A stretch of DNA of 64,000 bases from Phoenicibacter congonensis (lineage in GTDB: Bacteria; Actinomycetota; Coriobacteriia; Coriobacteriales; Eggerthellaceae): the NCBI RefSeq assembly GCF_900169485.1, contig NZ_LT821227.1:124001-188000 (forward strand). Direction: 5' to 3'. The notes below the pieces were generated by a model that saw nothing but the letters and a program-made list of their open reading frames with translations, searched no databases and was not told the origin of the DNA. Shown here one piece after another: positions 42,771-52,586 of this stretch. A program made the position numbers and the translations under genes. Numbering within the stretch: position 1 is the stretch's first letter; each line of letters opens with the position of its first letter.

Positions 42771-44690
42771 TTATTTATTCACACCTTCTAAATAACTAAG
42801 AACTGAATCTTTGATTACGTCGCTTCTGTTAATCACACCAACAATTTTACCCGACTCGCAAATTGGCAGTTTTTTGAGGTGATATTCACTAAGAATCCTG
42901 CAAATCTCACCAATATTAGTGGTTGTAGTAGCACAAATGCAGTTGTTGACACACAAATCTTTTACCTTTAACTTCATCAGATAATCAAGCTTGTCTTCAA
43001 TGTGTGCATGTTCAAACCCAGCAAGACACATGAGCGCAAGTGGATCGTCAATGTTAGAAGTTGTTCTAGACAAACGTTTGAGGAAGTCTCCATCACTAAA
43101 AAATCCAATTGGTTTTAGGTCCTTATCAACAACAGGGGCGCCGCTAATTCGATGTTCTACCAGCATTGCTAAGGCTGATTCAACGGTTTTGTCTTTGTCA
43201 AGACAATAAACATCGCGCTTCATAATTCGCTCAATGATAGCTTTGTTTTCGGCAGCTGAGATCTCATCAATGACTTCAGACTCTTCACGGGCCTGAGAAG
43301 GCTTTTCTTTCTTAACCCACATAAAGCTGAATATAAACACAACAAGAATTGCTGCCGACAGAGCGAAATATCCAACGTTAACCCCAAGAAGAGTTGCCTC
43401 AATTGGAGTGTGTGTTGCAGCTGCATGCGATTCAACCACCGATGTAATTGAGACAACCACGGCTGTTCCAAGCGAGGCTGCGACAGTACGAAGAGTGCTT
43501 TGTACACTTGTCGCATGCGGAGCGAGTTTGTCGTCAAGACGTGCCATACCCCAAGTGGTTGCTGTCATATTGTGAAGGGCAATACCAAATTGGCGAACAA
43601 CAAAAATGCCAGCCACAATCCAAGGGCTTCCATCGATTCTCATGAGACCAAAACAAATGTTCGCGACGAGAAAAAGTCCAATGCCAGAAAGAATAATCAG
43701 GCGTGGACCATGCTTGTCATAAAATCTACCAGCCCAAACATTAACAGCGGCCGACAATACTGCACCAGGTAAAATCGTTAAACCAGAAACAAACGAATCA
43801 TAGCCAAGAATTGTTTGAATGTAGATCGGCATCAAAATGCCTGAAATAGTGACACCAGCTTGCGCAACCATGCCAATGAACGTTGCAAGTGTAAAATCGC
43901 GCGACTTTAAAACCCTAATTTGAAGCATAGGGTGCTCTAGATGGAGCTGACGAATGCAGAAAAGCGCTATAAGAGTGATTCCTACAAGCATCATTATCCC
44001 GACAACTAGAGTTAGCCCCTGCGAACCAATCACACTAAAACTGTAAAGAAGAGCTCCGAGACCAAACGTAGAAAGCAGGACACTCAACACGTCAAGATGC
44101 ACTTCCTTGGCATGATCTGGTTTTTTGCTTTCAACATAAAAGAACCCTAGCAGTGCAAGCACAGCGCATAGAGCTGCCATTCCCCAGAACATGTAATGCC
44201 ATCCGACTGAGACCACAAGAAATCCTGACAAACTTGGTCCAATCGCAGGCGCGCATGCAAAAACAGTGCCAACAATTCCCATAGCAGCACCGCGGTGTTC
44301 GAGAGGAAAAGTGACAAGCATTGTTGCCATCGCCATAGGCATCATTATGCCTGCCCCAATCGCTTGAATTAAACGACCAATCAGCAAAAGCTCAAAGGTT
44401 GGCCCCCAAGCGCAAAAAGCAGAACCGAAGCCAAAAGCAACCATTGCAAAAGAAAAAATCGATCTCGTCGGAAACTTCTCCATGATGTAGGCAGTAATTG
44501 GAATCATTACCGCATTCACGAGGAGGAAGCCAGTTGTTAGCCATTGAACAGTCGCTGCGTCAACCGAAAAATCTTTCATGATTGTTGGAAGTGCAGGCGA
44601 AATGAACGTTTGATTCAAAATTGTCGTGAAAGAACCCACGACTATGATGACGACCATCATCGTCGTTCTTTTATTTAATCCATATAACAA
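42771..44690 (-). CDS. DHA2-type MFS transporter fused to a CBS-domain pair
   Basis: The 639-residue protein starts with a 14-helix MFS exporter of the EmrB/QacA group (about 1-470): SFTTILNQTFISPALPTIMKDF, WLTTGFLLVNAVMIPITAYIMEKF and GRLIQAIGAGIMMP. The C-terminal part (about 495-635) carries two CBS motifs: IMKRDVYCLDKDKTVESALAMLVEHRISGAPVVD, and VKDLCVNNCICATTTTNIGEICRILSEYHLKKLPIC. CBS pairs usually sense adenine nucleotides. This exporter may therefore be gated by energy state. Substrate unknown; drug or metabolite efflux is possible. Confidence 0.88.
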   Translation of the reverse strand: MLYGLNKRTTMMVVIIVVGSFTTILNQTFISPALPTIMKDFSVDAATVQWLTTGFLLVNAVMIPITAYIMEKFPTRSIFSFAMVAFGFGSAFCAWGPTFELLLIGRLIQAIGAGIMMPMAMATMLVTFPLEHRGAAMGIVGTVFACAPAIGPSLSGFLVVSVGWHYMFWGMAALCAVLALLGFFYVESKKPDHAKEVHLDVLSVLLSTFGLGALLYSFSVIGSQGLTLVVGIMMLVGITLIALFCIRQLHLEHPMLQIRVLKSRDFTLATFIGMVAQAGVTISGILMPIYIQTILGYDSFVSGLTILPGAVLSAAVNVWAGRFYDKHGPRLIILSGIGLFLVANICFGLMRIDGSPWIVAGIFVVRQFGIALHNMTATTWGMARLDDKLAPHATSVQSTLRTVAASLGTAVVVSITSVVESHAAATHTPIEATLLGVNVGYFALSAAILVVFIFSFMWVKKEKPSQAREESEVIDEISAAENKAIIERIMKRDVYCLDKDKTVESALAMLVEHRISGAPVVDKDLKPIGFFSDGDFLKRLSRTTSNIDDPLALMCLAGFEHAHIEDKLDYLMKLKVKDLCVNNCICATTTTNIGEICRILSEYHLKKLPICESGKIVGVINRSDVIKDSVLSYLEGVNK

Positions 44691-44767
44691 TCGAGAATTC
44701 CTTATGAATCATTAAGATAAATGCGCAATCAAGAAAGATATTATAGAACTAGAAAAAAGGAGAGTCG

Positions 44768-45328
44768 ATGGACACAAAAAAAATCGAAGAAGGCGTAAAA
44801 CTTATCCTTGAAGGGGTGGGAGAAGACCCAAATCGAGAAGGAATTAAAAAAACACCTGAGCGAGTCGCAAAGATGTATGAAGAGATTTTTGCAGGATGCG
44901 ATGCGAATCCAGGAGACCTTTTTGAAACTACATTTGATGAGCATCACACAGAAATGGTGATAGTAAAAGACATTCCTTTTTACTCAATGTGCGAACATCA
45001 TTTGATGCCATTTTTTGGAACTGCACACGTTGCCTATATCCCTTCAAAAGACGGAAGAATTTGCGGAATATCAAAACTGGCAAGACTTGTGGAACTTTAC
45101 GCAAAACGTCCTCAAGTTCAAGAGCGACTAACAACTCAAGTTGCCGACACACTCATGAAAGAGTTGCATCCAATGGGTGTAATGGTTGTCATGGAAGCCG
45201 AGCATCTTTGCATGAGCATGCGTGGTGTAAAAAAGCCAGGCAGCAAAACTTCAACAAGTGCAGTGCGTGGTGTGTTTGAAAAAAGCGACAAAACCCGAGC
45301 TGAAGCACTCCGGCTGATTTTAGGTTAA
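44768..45328 (+). CDS. folE: GTP cyclohydrolase I
   Basis: The 186-residue enzyme has the zinc and catalytic motifs [19 protein letters not shown] and [18 protein letters not shown], and the substrate motif [23 protein letters not shown]. It converts GTP to dihydroneopterin triphosphate, the first step of folate synthesis. It lies divergent from the MFS-CBS gene, with a 77-bp shared promoter region, and close to the folP-folK fusion. The ATG at 44768 has AAAGGAGA upstream. Confidence 0.96.
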   Translation: MDTKKIEEGVKLILEGVGEDPNREGIKKTPERVAKMYEEIFAGCDANPGDLFETTFDEHHTEMVIVKDIPFYSMCEHHLMPFFGTAHVAYIPSKDGRICGISKLARLVELYAKRPQVQERLTTQVADTLMKELHPMGVMVVMEAEHLCMSMRGVKKPGSKTSTSAVRGVFEKSDKTRAEALRLILG

Positions 45329-45605
45329 GGCCTGTTAACTCACGCGTTTCCAAACGAATTATCATTTCAAAAAATCGATATTTACTTTTTGCCTGGGGGC
45401 GCAAGTTTTCACATTTATTAAAGCGCACGCTAGCAAGTATTGCTTGAAATCTAAGTTTTAAAGGACCAAGGGGAAGCGCGTCCACACAATGGCAACAAAA
45501 AAACAGAACGTGCGAATGCCCTAGCGCTGGCACTCTAGTCGCGAATACAAAATGAGCCGAAGAGTGGGATTGAGCCACAAAAAAACTTGGCAGTTGAGCT
45601 AACTT

Positions 45606-47981
45606 TTAGCCACGAATTAAAAGGTTTGCCATGTGTTTATTTGCCTCAATTTCTTCAGTGTCATCAAGAGGCTCAAGACCGAATGAAATTAGACAACCTA
45701 AACTTGAATCGCCATTAGCTAAATGAGTTGTTTTCTCAGAAGCAATCGTTTGCCCGCAATGGGCGGAATTTAGAGACAGTCGATTTTCAATCGCTTTGAG
45801 AATTAACCAGTCGGCTACCTCTGGATTCTTAGAAAGAAGAGGCCCATGTAAATAGGTGCCAATAGTGCTTTTATAAAGCACGCCATCGGCATGATCTTCT
45901 TCATTATTTCCGCAGCCCATGCTTGACACAACTTTTCCAAACGAGCTAAGGTCTGAAGAAATGTGCGTTCTCCCTGCATGATTTTCAAAGCCGATTACAG
46001 GTCGTGAAGCAAGATTTGACTTCAATGCTATGTTTTGCACCAAACGGTTTGCAGATGTTCCAGGGCGGTTAGTTGTAATGTCTAAAAGACCTAAGCCTGG
46101 CACTCTCTCACCATTTAAGAGCCACTCGTTACCAAGCATTTGATAGCTTCCGCAAATTGCAAGCATCGGTTTTCCAAATTGTACATGCTCATTTAGAGCA
46201 TCTCTCCAACGAAGGGCCTCTTTGCTTGCCAATTCCTGTTCACGATCGGGCGACCCTCCCATAACAATAATGTCGAAATCGGAAAAATTAACATCACTTC
46301 CTGCGCAAACTGGAACAACTTCTGCTGCTATTCCACGCCAGTGTAAACGATTAAGCAAAATTCTCACATTTCCGCCATCACCATAAAGATTCAAAAGTTC
46401 TGGCAAAACATGGGCTATTTTTATCGGACGTCCATCAAAGGAATCGAGAATCGTTGCTATATTGCCATTCGGCGATACATTCTCAGAAACAGCAAAAGCG
46501 GGTTCGCTAATTTCACTCGTTGCATTATTCTCTCCACATTTGAGAGACTGGGAGTTTTTGCGCACAAACGGGTCACACGCTGGCTGTTTTTCAAGGCAAA
46601 CGTTACTAACCCGATTAATCCTGCCTTGTGACTCAAAATCATCAAGCGTCTTCTTTTCAACCGGAAGAGCAGTGTAGTTAGCAACGATAAACGCCTGCTC
46701 AACACCGCAATTTATTACTTCATCAACTCCGTCGCATAAATTTGCTTTGATTCCAGCGTGCTTGAGGCGAACACGCAAGTCATGCTTTCTGCTTCCTCCG
46801 CAAAAAAAAATTACTCCATCAAAACAAGCCAGTTCTTCAAAATCAATATCCCAAATCCACGATATGTCGTGTCCATCGGCTGTTTGGTCGTTGATGAAAA
46901 AAGCTACAGACGTTTCTTTATTTCTATCAATAGCAGATGTTATTATTCGCAAATTTTGATTAAAACCCGTTGGATTCTTAGCGAGATTGAGAAGAATCTG
47001 AACACCGTCAATTTCATAGCGTTGTAACCGCCCATTCTTTGGAGCAAACTCACCAATTGCTTTCTGTATAGCCTCGGCAGAAGCCCCCATCATGGTCGCA
47101 GCACAAACACAAGCAAGAATGTTGTAGGCATTGTAGGACCCAAGCAATTTGCTTGAAAATTTGCGGCAAGTCACGATAGAGTTATCGTTAACATCGATGC
47201 ATAACCCAGAAGCACTCATCTTTACTTGAGTTGCTGAGAACGCAAGAGCTGGGCGAGAAAATCCGCATTTTGGGCAGCGATATTTCCCAAGTTTGTCATA
47301 TTGTCGAAAATCATAATCAAGCATCGACTCACATTTTTGGCACATTGTTGTGTCCGACACTGAATTCTGTTCCCAATTTAGAGGCTCATCGATTCCAAAA
47401 GGAATGTTGCCTTTGGAATGGTTGCGCTCGGTGGCAGCAGCCGCATTTTCTGCCACAACTTCACAAAGAGGATCATCGGCGTTATAAATCAGCTGGGTCT
47501 TTGGCGAACGACGAAGTGCTTCGGTGATAGCTAACTGGATTCGCTCAATTTCACCGCAACGATCAAGCTGGTCACGAAATAAATTCAAAAGCAGGAAATA
47601 ATCGGCCTGCAATGCCGGCAGTGTGTCTTTTGACCAAAGCTCGTCAGACTCAAACACGCCAACGTCGCTCAACTTGCCAGCCAAAAGAGCCGAGCACACT
47701 CCCGCTTTCATGTTTGCACCACTTCTGTTGCAGAGAACCTTTAACCCTTGAGCTTCAAGGCAGTCGGCAATCATGTTAGTGACAGAAGTTTTTCCATTTG
47801 TTCCAACAACAACAATCGATTTGCCTTTGATTTTATTAACAACCTCAGCTTGGACAGATTTATCGTCAATTTTTAAAGCAAGTTGTCCAGGGAAATTTGA
47901 TGCGTTCATGCTGGTGAAATGCTTGATTCCAAACGCGGCAGCTGAAGCGGCAACTTTCGCTATGTTGTGCTTTAAACTCAT
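45606..47981 (-). CDS. MurT-GatD fusion, lipid II isoglutaminyl synthase
   Basis: One 791-residue chain combines both subunits, normally separate proteins. MurT part (1-440): ATP loop VVVGTNGKTSVTNM (57-70), Cys4 zinc ribbon at Cys214, 217, 236 and 239, and the C-terminal NPTGFNQNLRII region. A polar linker covers about 441-515. GatD part (518-791): class I glutamine amidotransferase with LNLYGDGGNV, nucleophile Cys610 in AICGSYQMLG, and catalytic His712 in GTYLHGPLLS. It amidates D-Glu of lipid II to D-isoglutamine. It overlaps birA by four bases in the operon folPK-birA-murT/gatD. Confidence 0.93.
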   Translation of the reverse strand: MSLKHNIAKVAASAAAFGIKHFTSMNASNFPGQLALKIDDKSVQAEVVNKIKGKSIVVVGTNGKTSVTNMIADCLEAQGLKVLCNRSGANMKAGVCSALLAGKLSDVGVFESDELWSKDTLPALQADYFLLLNLFRDQLDRCGEIERIQLAITEALRRSPKTQLIYNADDPLCEVVAENAAAATERNHSKGNIPFGIDEPLNWEQNSVSDTTMCQKCESMLDYDFRQYDKLGKYRCPKCGFSRPALAFSATQVKMSASGLCIDVNDNSIVTCRKFSSKLLGSYNAYNILACVCAATMMGASAEAIQKAIGEFAPKNGRLQRYEIDGVQILLNLAKNPTGFNQNLRIITSAIDRNKETSVAFFINDQTADGHDISWIWDIDFEELACFDGVIFFCGGSRKHDLRVRLKHAGIKANLCDGVDEVINCGVEQAFIVANYTALPVEKKTLDDFESQGRINRVSNVCLEKQPACDPFVRKNSQSLKCGENNATSEISEPAFAVSENVSPNGNIATILDSFDGRPIKIAHVLPELLNLYGDGGNVRILLNRLHWRGIAAEVVPVCAGSDVNFSDFDIIVMGGSPDREQELASKEALRWRDALNEHVQFGKPMLAICGSYQMLGNEWLLNGERVPGLGLLDITTNRPGTSANRLVQNIALKSNLASRPVIGFENHAGRTHISSDLSSFGKVVSSMGCGNNEEDHADGVLYKSTIGTYLHGPLLSKNPEVADWLILKAIENRLSLNSAHCGQTIASEKTTHLANGDSSLGCLISFGLEPLDDTEEIEANKHMANLLIRG

Positions 47982-48535
47982 ACGACTAGTTTATCATTGA
48001 GCGATGTGAGCACACTTTCCAAAACAAGTTCCAACGACGGCTTTACAGCGCAAAAACCTTCTAGATAAACTGGAATATTTTCTCCAAGAATTTTATTTTC
48101 ACGCTCGGGATGAAAAATGTTTATCCCAATTCCAACGCACAGTTTTCCATTGTATATTTCAGTGGAAATGCCGACAAGTTTTTCCCTCTTGTTTGAATCG
48201 GGAAAATAGGAACGAGCAAGTACGATGTCATTCTGCGGTTTTATCGTGAGTGGCTCAGTCGACAGAGGCTCAAGCCCGCACAGAACTGCATTAGCGACTC
48301 TCATTGGAATTTCGCTAAGATTTTCAGGCGGAAGTGTCGGTTGGAGCAACAAGGAAAAATATAAACCACCAACTGGACTCACCCACTTGTGTCCTCGCAT
48401 GCCATAGCCGCTAACTTGTTTTTTTGCAGCGGCCACATAGCCGACTTCCACGCCTTCATTTATCTTGTTTTTGACCTCGACATTTGTCGAAGGAGTTTCG
48501 TCAAACCAGTGTATGTCCCAATTGTTAACCAGCAC
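47978..48535 (-). CDS. birA: Biotin-[acetyl-CoA carboxylase] ligase, no HTH domain
   Basis: The 185-residue class I-type ligase has the pattern DIHWFDETPSTNVEVK, the biotin loop GYGMRGHKWVSPVGGLYFSL, KPQNDIVL in place of KWPND(L/I), and KLVGISTEI then CVGIGIN. It attaches biotin to carrier proteins. It is short for the family because it lacks both the N-terminal DNA-binding domain and most of the C-terminal SH3-like domain. The biotin loop departs from the usual GRGRRG in two of the Arg positions. Confidence 0.85.
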   Translation of the reverse strand: MLVNNWDIHWFDETPSTNVEVKNKINEGVEVGYVAAAKKQVSGYGMRGHKWVSPVGGLYFSLLLQPTLPPENLSEIPMRVANAVLCGLEPLSTEPLTIKPQNDIVLARSYFPDSNKREKLVGISTEIYNGKLCVGIGINIFHPERENKILGENIPVYLEGFCAVKPSLELVLESVLTSLNDKLVV

Positions 48536-48546
48536 TAACTTGTGTT

Positions 48547-49851
48547 CTAAATTCTGTGAGACATTCCCACCCTTGCAATTTCATCAATACGGTCAACCGC
48601 AGTTCCATCTGCAAGCACGTGATTAGGCAAAACGTCCTCAAAGGGTTTAACGACAAAGTCGCGCTCACACAAATTCAAATGTGGCAACGTGAGTTCTTCA
48701 GATTCGCAAACATACATTTGATAGTCCTCGATGTCAATGTCAATTGTGCGAGGGCCATTTTCCACTTCGCGCTTACGCCCTAGTGAGTTTTCTATGAGAT
48801 GCAAATATTCCAGCAATTCCAGTGGAGGAATGCCGCATCTCAAAACTACAACGCAATTGACAAATGTCGCCTGATCTTCTTTGTATGCAGGCTCCGATTC
48901 ATAAAAAGGAGATATGTCAATGAGTTCCGTATCAGGCAAATTCAGCATCTCTGTAATTGCCATGTTAATTTGCGAAGTGAGACACTCAATGCGCTCAGAT
49001 TCATTCTGTGCATAAATTGCAACATTTGCACCAAGTCCCAAAACAACTAGTGGGCGCAATTTTGCAAGAGCCTGCGCAATTTTTTCAACGTTGTGCACGC
49101 GAACAACACCAGCGCCACGCTCACAAGCACGCAAACACTCAAGCGCAGTTATGTCATCTTTGTCTCCGTCTCCAAAAAGGGAGAGATACCGTTTTCTGCT
49201 AGGAGCTGCCATAACGGGATATCCAAGATGCCTGATTTCATGTATGTTTTGCATCAACTCTTTCGTTTGTTCAGGAGTTTTTGCAAACCCTGGTCCTGGA
49301 TCAACACAAATGCGTTGTGCCTCAATACCATGGGATTCAAGCATTGATGTTTGGTTTTTAAGCCAATCACGCACCTCGTCTACGACATTTTTATAGTCGG
49401 TTAGTTCTGTCATAGTTTGAGGGGTGCCGCGCATGTGCATGACAACAAGCCCGCAATCGCAGTTTTTGGCAATCTCAACCATTTGAGGGTCGGTAAAACC
49501 AGAAACATCATTAATGATTGAAGCGCCCGCTTCAATCGCTTTCTTTGCAGTTTCTGGATGTCGCGTGTCAACAGAAACGCAAATGCCTTCCGCGCTCAAA
49601 CGCGAAACAATCTCAGAAATCCTTTGCCATTCTTCCGCAGGGGTTACTTCTGTTGAACCAGGTCTTGTAGACTCCCCTCCAACATCAATAATCTGCGCGC
49701 CTTGAGAAACTAAAAGTTTTGCATTTTCTATCGCAACACTAGCTTCCTCGTTTTTCCCACCATCAGAAAAACTGTCAGGTGTTGCATTGATAATCCCCAT
49801 AATTACAGGGATTCTGGTGTCAAATTTAAAATTTCCGCATTTCCAAAACAT
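48547..49851 (-). CDS. FolP-FolK fusion (dihydropteroate synthase + HPPK)
   Basis: The 434-residue protein has a dihydropteroate synthase half (about 1-265): MGIINATPDSFSDGG, GGESTRPGSTEV, CVSVDTRHPE and DPGPGFAKT. Pyrophosphokinase half (about 268-434): VVLGLGANV, LIDISPFYESEPAYKEDQATFVN and NGPRTIDIDI. It carries out two consecutive folate steps in one chain. Fusions in the reverse order (HPPK-DHPS) are well known in eukaryotes; no FolB domain or folB gene is visible here. It is first in an operon with birA and murT-gatD. Confidence 0.93.
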   Translation of the reverse strand: MFWKCGNFKFDTRIPVIMGIINATPDSFSDGGKNEEASVAIENAKLLVSQGAQIIDVGGESTRPGSTEVTPAEEWQRISEIVSRLSAEGICVSVDTRHPETAKKAIEAGASIINDVSGFTDPQMVEIAKNCDCGLVVMHMRGTPQTMTELTDYKNVVDEVRDWLKNQTSMLESHGIEAQRICVDPGPGFAKTPEQTKELMQNIHEIRHLGYPVMAAPSRKRYLSLFGDGDKDDITALECLRACERGAGVVRVHNVEKIAQALAKLRPLVVLGLGANVAIYAQNESERIECLTSQINMAITEMLNLPDTELIDISPFYESEPAYKEDQATFVNCVVVLRCGIPPLELLEYLHLIENSLGRKREVENGPRTIDIDIEDYQMYVCESEELTLPHLNLCERDFVVKPFEDVLPNHVLADGTAVDRIDEIARVGMSHRI

Positions 49852-49979
49852 AGTTTTTCAATTATACATTCACGAAAGTTTTGAACATTGCATTTAGCAT
49901 CAACTACTCTAGTTGTGGGAGTTTAGATGCTTCAAGTGCTTGCATGCTCCTTAATAATTGTCGTTGATATAATTAGAGC

Positions 49980-51308
49980 ATGGTAAACAGCAAACACGCA
50001 AAACCAACACCAAGAACGAGAAAAACCAAAAAACGCGCCTCTAACGAGCGCCCTTTTGACATCACACGCCGTCAATTTTTAATTGGCGCCGGCGTTGTTG
50101 GTGCGGTTTTAGCAGTTGGCGGAGGCACCTATTATGTCACCGAAAACAACAAAGACACGAGCGGTCAAACAAAGCTTAAGGTAACACAAGACCAGGTCAT
50201 AAAAATTGACGACCTGGAACTCGTTGATGACATTTCGGAATTTTTAAAAGTCGAGCGCGAAGTAACGCTTGACTACAACACACTAATTCATTCGAACGAC
50301 AGTGAGATGCTTTCGTTGCTTGAATCGACGGGAGAGGGATCACCGCTGTTTCATGCATGCGCGTTTTCTCTTGCAAGCGGGAACAAATCGGTTCTGTTGA
50401 GCGGACCTGTGACCGACAAGCCGCGTTTTGACATATTCGATTTCAAAACAAATTCCTCGGGCAGCGTTTGGGTTGAATCAAACGTTTTCACAGGAGAAAA
50501 CATAGTTTACACTTGCGAGGCTAACTCTGACCATTCCACAAATGCTATAGTTGCAATGACTCTTGGAGCAGATAAAAAAATGCCTCAAATTGTCGCATGC
50601 GACGACTACGCATGGATTCAAACTTCACCGTCAGAGGGAAACAGCGGAAAAGAAGAACTGTGGCGGATTAAATTTGGCGAAAGCGGGTCTTCCGCAGAAA
50701 AAATTATGGAAACAAAGGCATTTGCGACAGCACCCTCTTGGACGAAATCAGGTGTTGTCATTACACCGAGAAATGAAAATACACTAGCTTCATATGACAT
50801 TCGTTTGCTCGATGCAACGTCAGCTCAAATAAAAGACATTTGCAGTTTGCAACAATCAATGAAACCTCAAGACGTTTCTTGGGGAAACAGCGGCTTTTCT
50901 TTTTCGTTCCAGGGTTCATATGAAGTGGGAGAAGGAATCTCGCAAGTTGGAACATATGCTCAAACAAACATTGGGAACAAGCTAGCTAGTGAAGATAATG
51001 CAAGCCGAGACGCACGTAACGAAAACTTGAGCGAGCAAACTTGGTTGTCTTTCAACCGTGAACCAACCTGCGCACCTGCATGGATTGGAGACTACATTGC
51101 CTTCAAATCCACAAGCTCAGTAGCAATTGTGGATCCCAAAACAAAAAAATACGCCGCCATTAAAGCTGATGACGGCGCTGACGATTATGGAGTTTGGTTG
51201 ATAAGTCACGGGGATTGTGATCGCCTTGTGACTATTCAAAACATCAACTACACACCACTTTCTGGCGACCCAATTAAAGAGTGCCAACTAAAAGTTTGGG
51301 TCGCATAA
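49980..51308 (+). CDS. Tat-exported protein of unknown function
   Basis: The 442-residue protein starts with a Lys/Arg-rich n-region, a twin-arginine motif (ITRRQFLIG) and a hydrophobic stretch (AGVVGAVLAVGGGTYYV). It is probably exported folded, and likely remains membrane-anchored because no clear cleavage site is seen. The remainder is rich in Ser/Asn/Asp beta strands, with repeated DYAWI, WTKSGVVITP and WGNSGFSFSF units, suggesting a beta-propeller-like fold (inference). It is convergent with argD (6 bp gap) and divergent from folP-folK. Confidence 0.75.
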   Translation: MVNSKHAKPTPRTRKTKKRASNERPFDITRRQFLIGAGVVGAVLAVGGGTYYVTENNKDTSGQTKLKVTQDQVIKIDDLELVDDISEFLKVEREVTLDYNTLIHSNDSEMLSLLESTGEGSPLFHACAFSLASGNKSVLLSGPVTDKPRFDIFDFKTNSSGSVWVESNVFTGENIVYTCEANSDHSTNAIVAMTLGADKKMPQIVACDDYAWIQTSPSEGNSGKEELWRIKFGESGSSAEKIMETKAFATAPSWTKSGVVITPRNENTLASYDIRLLDATSAQIKDICSLQQSMKPQDVSWGNSGFSFSFQGSYEVGEGISQVGTYAQTNIGNKLASEDNASRDARNENLSEQTWLSFNREPTCAPAWIGDYIAFKSTSSVAIVDPKTKKYAAIKADDGADDYGVWLISHGDCDRLVTIQNINYTPLSGDPIKECQLKVWVA

Positions 51309-51314
51309 CACTAC

Positions 51315-52565
51315 CTAAACGCTGGCCTTTATTGCGCGCTCCAGCCTAACTATAAACTCATCAACATCACCTTTGGTAATGACTAGAGGTGGCAAGAAAC
51401 GAAGCGTGTCATCTCCAGTTGCATTGATTACTAGCTTTTCTCTCAGCAGTGCGTTTTCAACAACATCATGTGCATCAATGCCAGGCTTTAGCTGTGCACC
51501 AAGCATCAAACCTTTGCCGCGCACTTCAACTATTTCCTCGATGCATTCAAGTTTGTTCCTCATGTATGCGCCAACAAGCGCAACATTGCTCAATGTATCA
51601 AGACGCTCTAATTCATCAAGGGTCGCATTAATTGCAGCCATCGCAAGAGGCCCGCCGCCAAACGTTGTTCCGTGGTCGCCTGGTTGCAAAACTTCAGCCG
51701 CCTCGCCTGTGGCTGCACAGACGCCACAAGGGAAACCATCCCCGATTCCTTTTGCCATAGTCACAACGTCAGGCACTACATCGCAAAGCTGAAAAGCATA
51801 GGGGCATCCACTTCTATAAAGACCAGTTTGCACCTCATCAAGAATCATGAGAGCATCGTTGTCTTTAGTCAACTGACGAATGAGTTGCATGTAAGAAGTA
51901 GTGAGAGGGTGCACTCCCGACTCACCCTGGATTGGTTCAGCTATCATCGCACTAATATTGTCGCCCCAATCACAAAAAGTGTCTTTAAGCTGTTCTTCAT
52001 CATTTGCGTCTACCTCAATGAACACAGGCGACATTGGATTTAGCCCCACATGGAACCTGTCTTGAGCGGTCGCAGCAAGCGTTTCGAAAGTTCTTCCGTG
52101 AAACGACTTTTTCAACACAACAACCTTAGTGTGTGCTCCATCGTTGCCATGTTTTCTGTTTGCGAGGTATCTTGCAATTTTTAACGCGCATTCGTTAGAT
52201 TCAGCGCCGCTGTTTGTAAAAAACACCTTCCAGGTTTTAGGGTTATCAGAACCAAAATTTAGCAAGTTGTTGAATTTTCCAGCAGCTTCGCCTCTGCCTT
52301 CAATGTAGTAATAGTTTGAAACATGCATCAATTTTCCAACCTGCTCTTGAAGAGCGTGAACTACTTTTTCGTTGCAATGCCCAAGTGAGCAAACTGCAAT
52401 GCCTGAAAGAAAGTCGAGATACTCATTGCCTTCGATGTCATAGAGATGAGCACCTTTGCCTTTTACAAATTCAACACCATATCTTCCAAAAGTGTGAATC
52501 AAATGCTTTTCTTCAAGTTGTTTTTCTTTTTCATTAACTAAAGAGCTAGCCATTGTTGTCTCCAA
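51315..52565 (-). CDS. argD: Acetylornithine aminotransferase
   Basis: The 416-residue class III aminotransferase has LDFLSGIAVCSLGHCNEKV at the N-terminus, NSGAESNECALKIAR, FHGRTFETLAATAQ, MILDEVQTGLYRSG, and the PLP lysine in TMAKGIGDGFPCGV. It forms N-acetylornithine in arginine synthesis. It is the last gene of argC-argJ-argB-argD, 21 bp after argB. Confidence 0.93.
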   Translation of the reverse strand: METTMASSLVNEKEKQLEEKHLIHTFGRYGVEFVKGKGAHLYDIEGNEYLDFLSGIAVCSLGHCNEKVVHALQEQVGKLMHVSNYYYIEGRGEAAGKFNNLLNFGSDNPKTWKVFFTNSGAESNECALKIARYLANRKHGNDGAHTKVVVLKKSFHGRTFETLAATAQDRFHVGLNPMSPVFIEVDANDEEQLKDTFCDWGDNISAMIAEPIQGESGVHPLTTSYMQLIRQLTKDNDALMILDEVQTGLYRSGCPYAFQLCDVVPDVVTMAKGIGDGFPCGVCAATGEAAEVLQPGDHGTTFGGGPLAMAAINATLDELERLDTLSNVALVGAYMRNKLECIEEIVEVRGKGLMLGAQLKPGIDAHDVVENALLREKLVINATGDDTLRFLPPLVITKGDVDEFIVRLERAIKASV

Positions 52566-52586
52566 TAGGTTGTTCCAATTTATAAC

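Noticed and set aside
45329-45605. Possible gene or RNA between folE and murT-gatD
   Set aside because: Short open frames there look like chance, and no tRNA-like cloverleaf or known RNA motif is evident.
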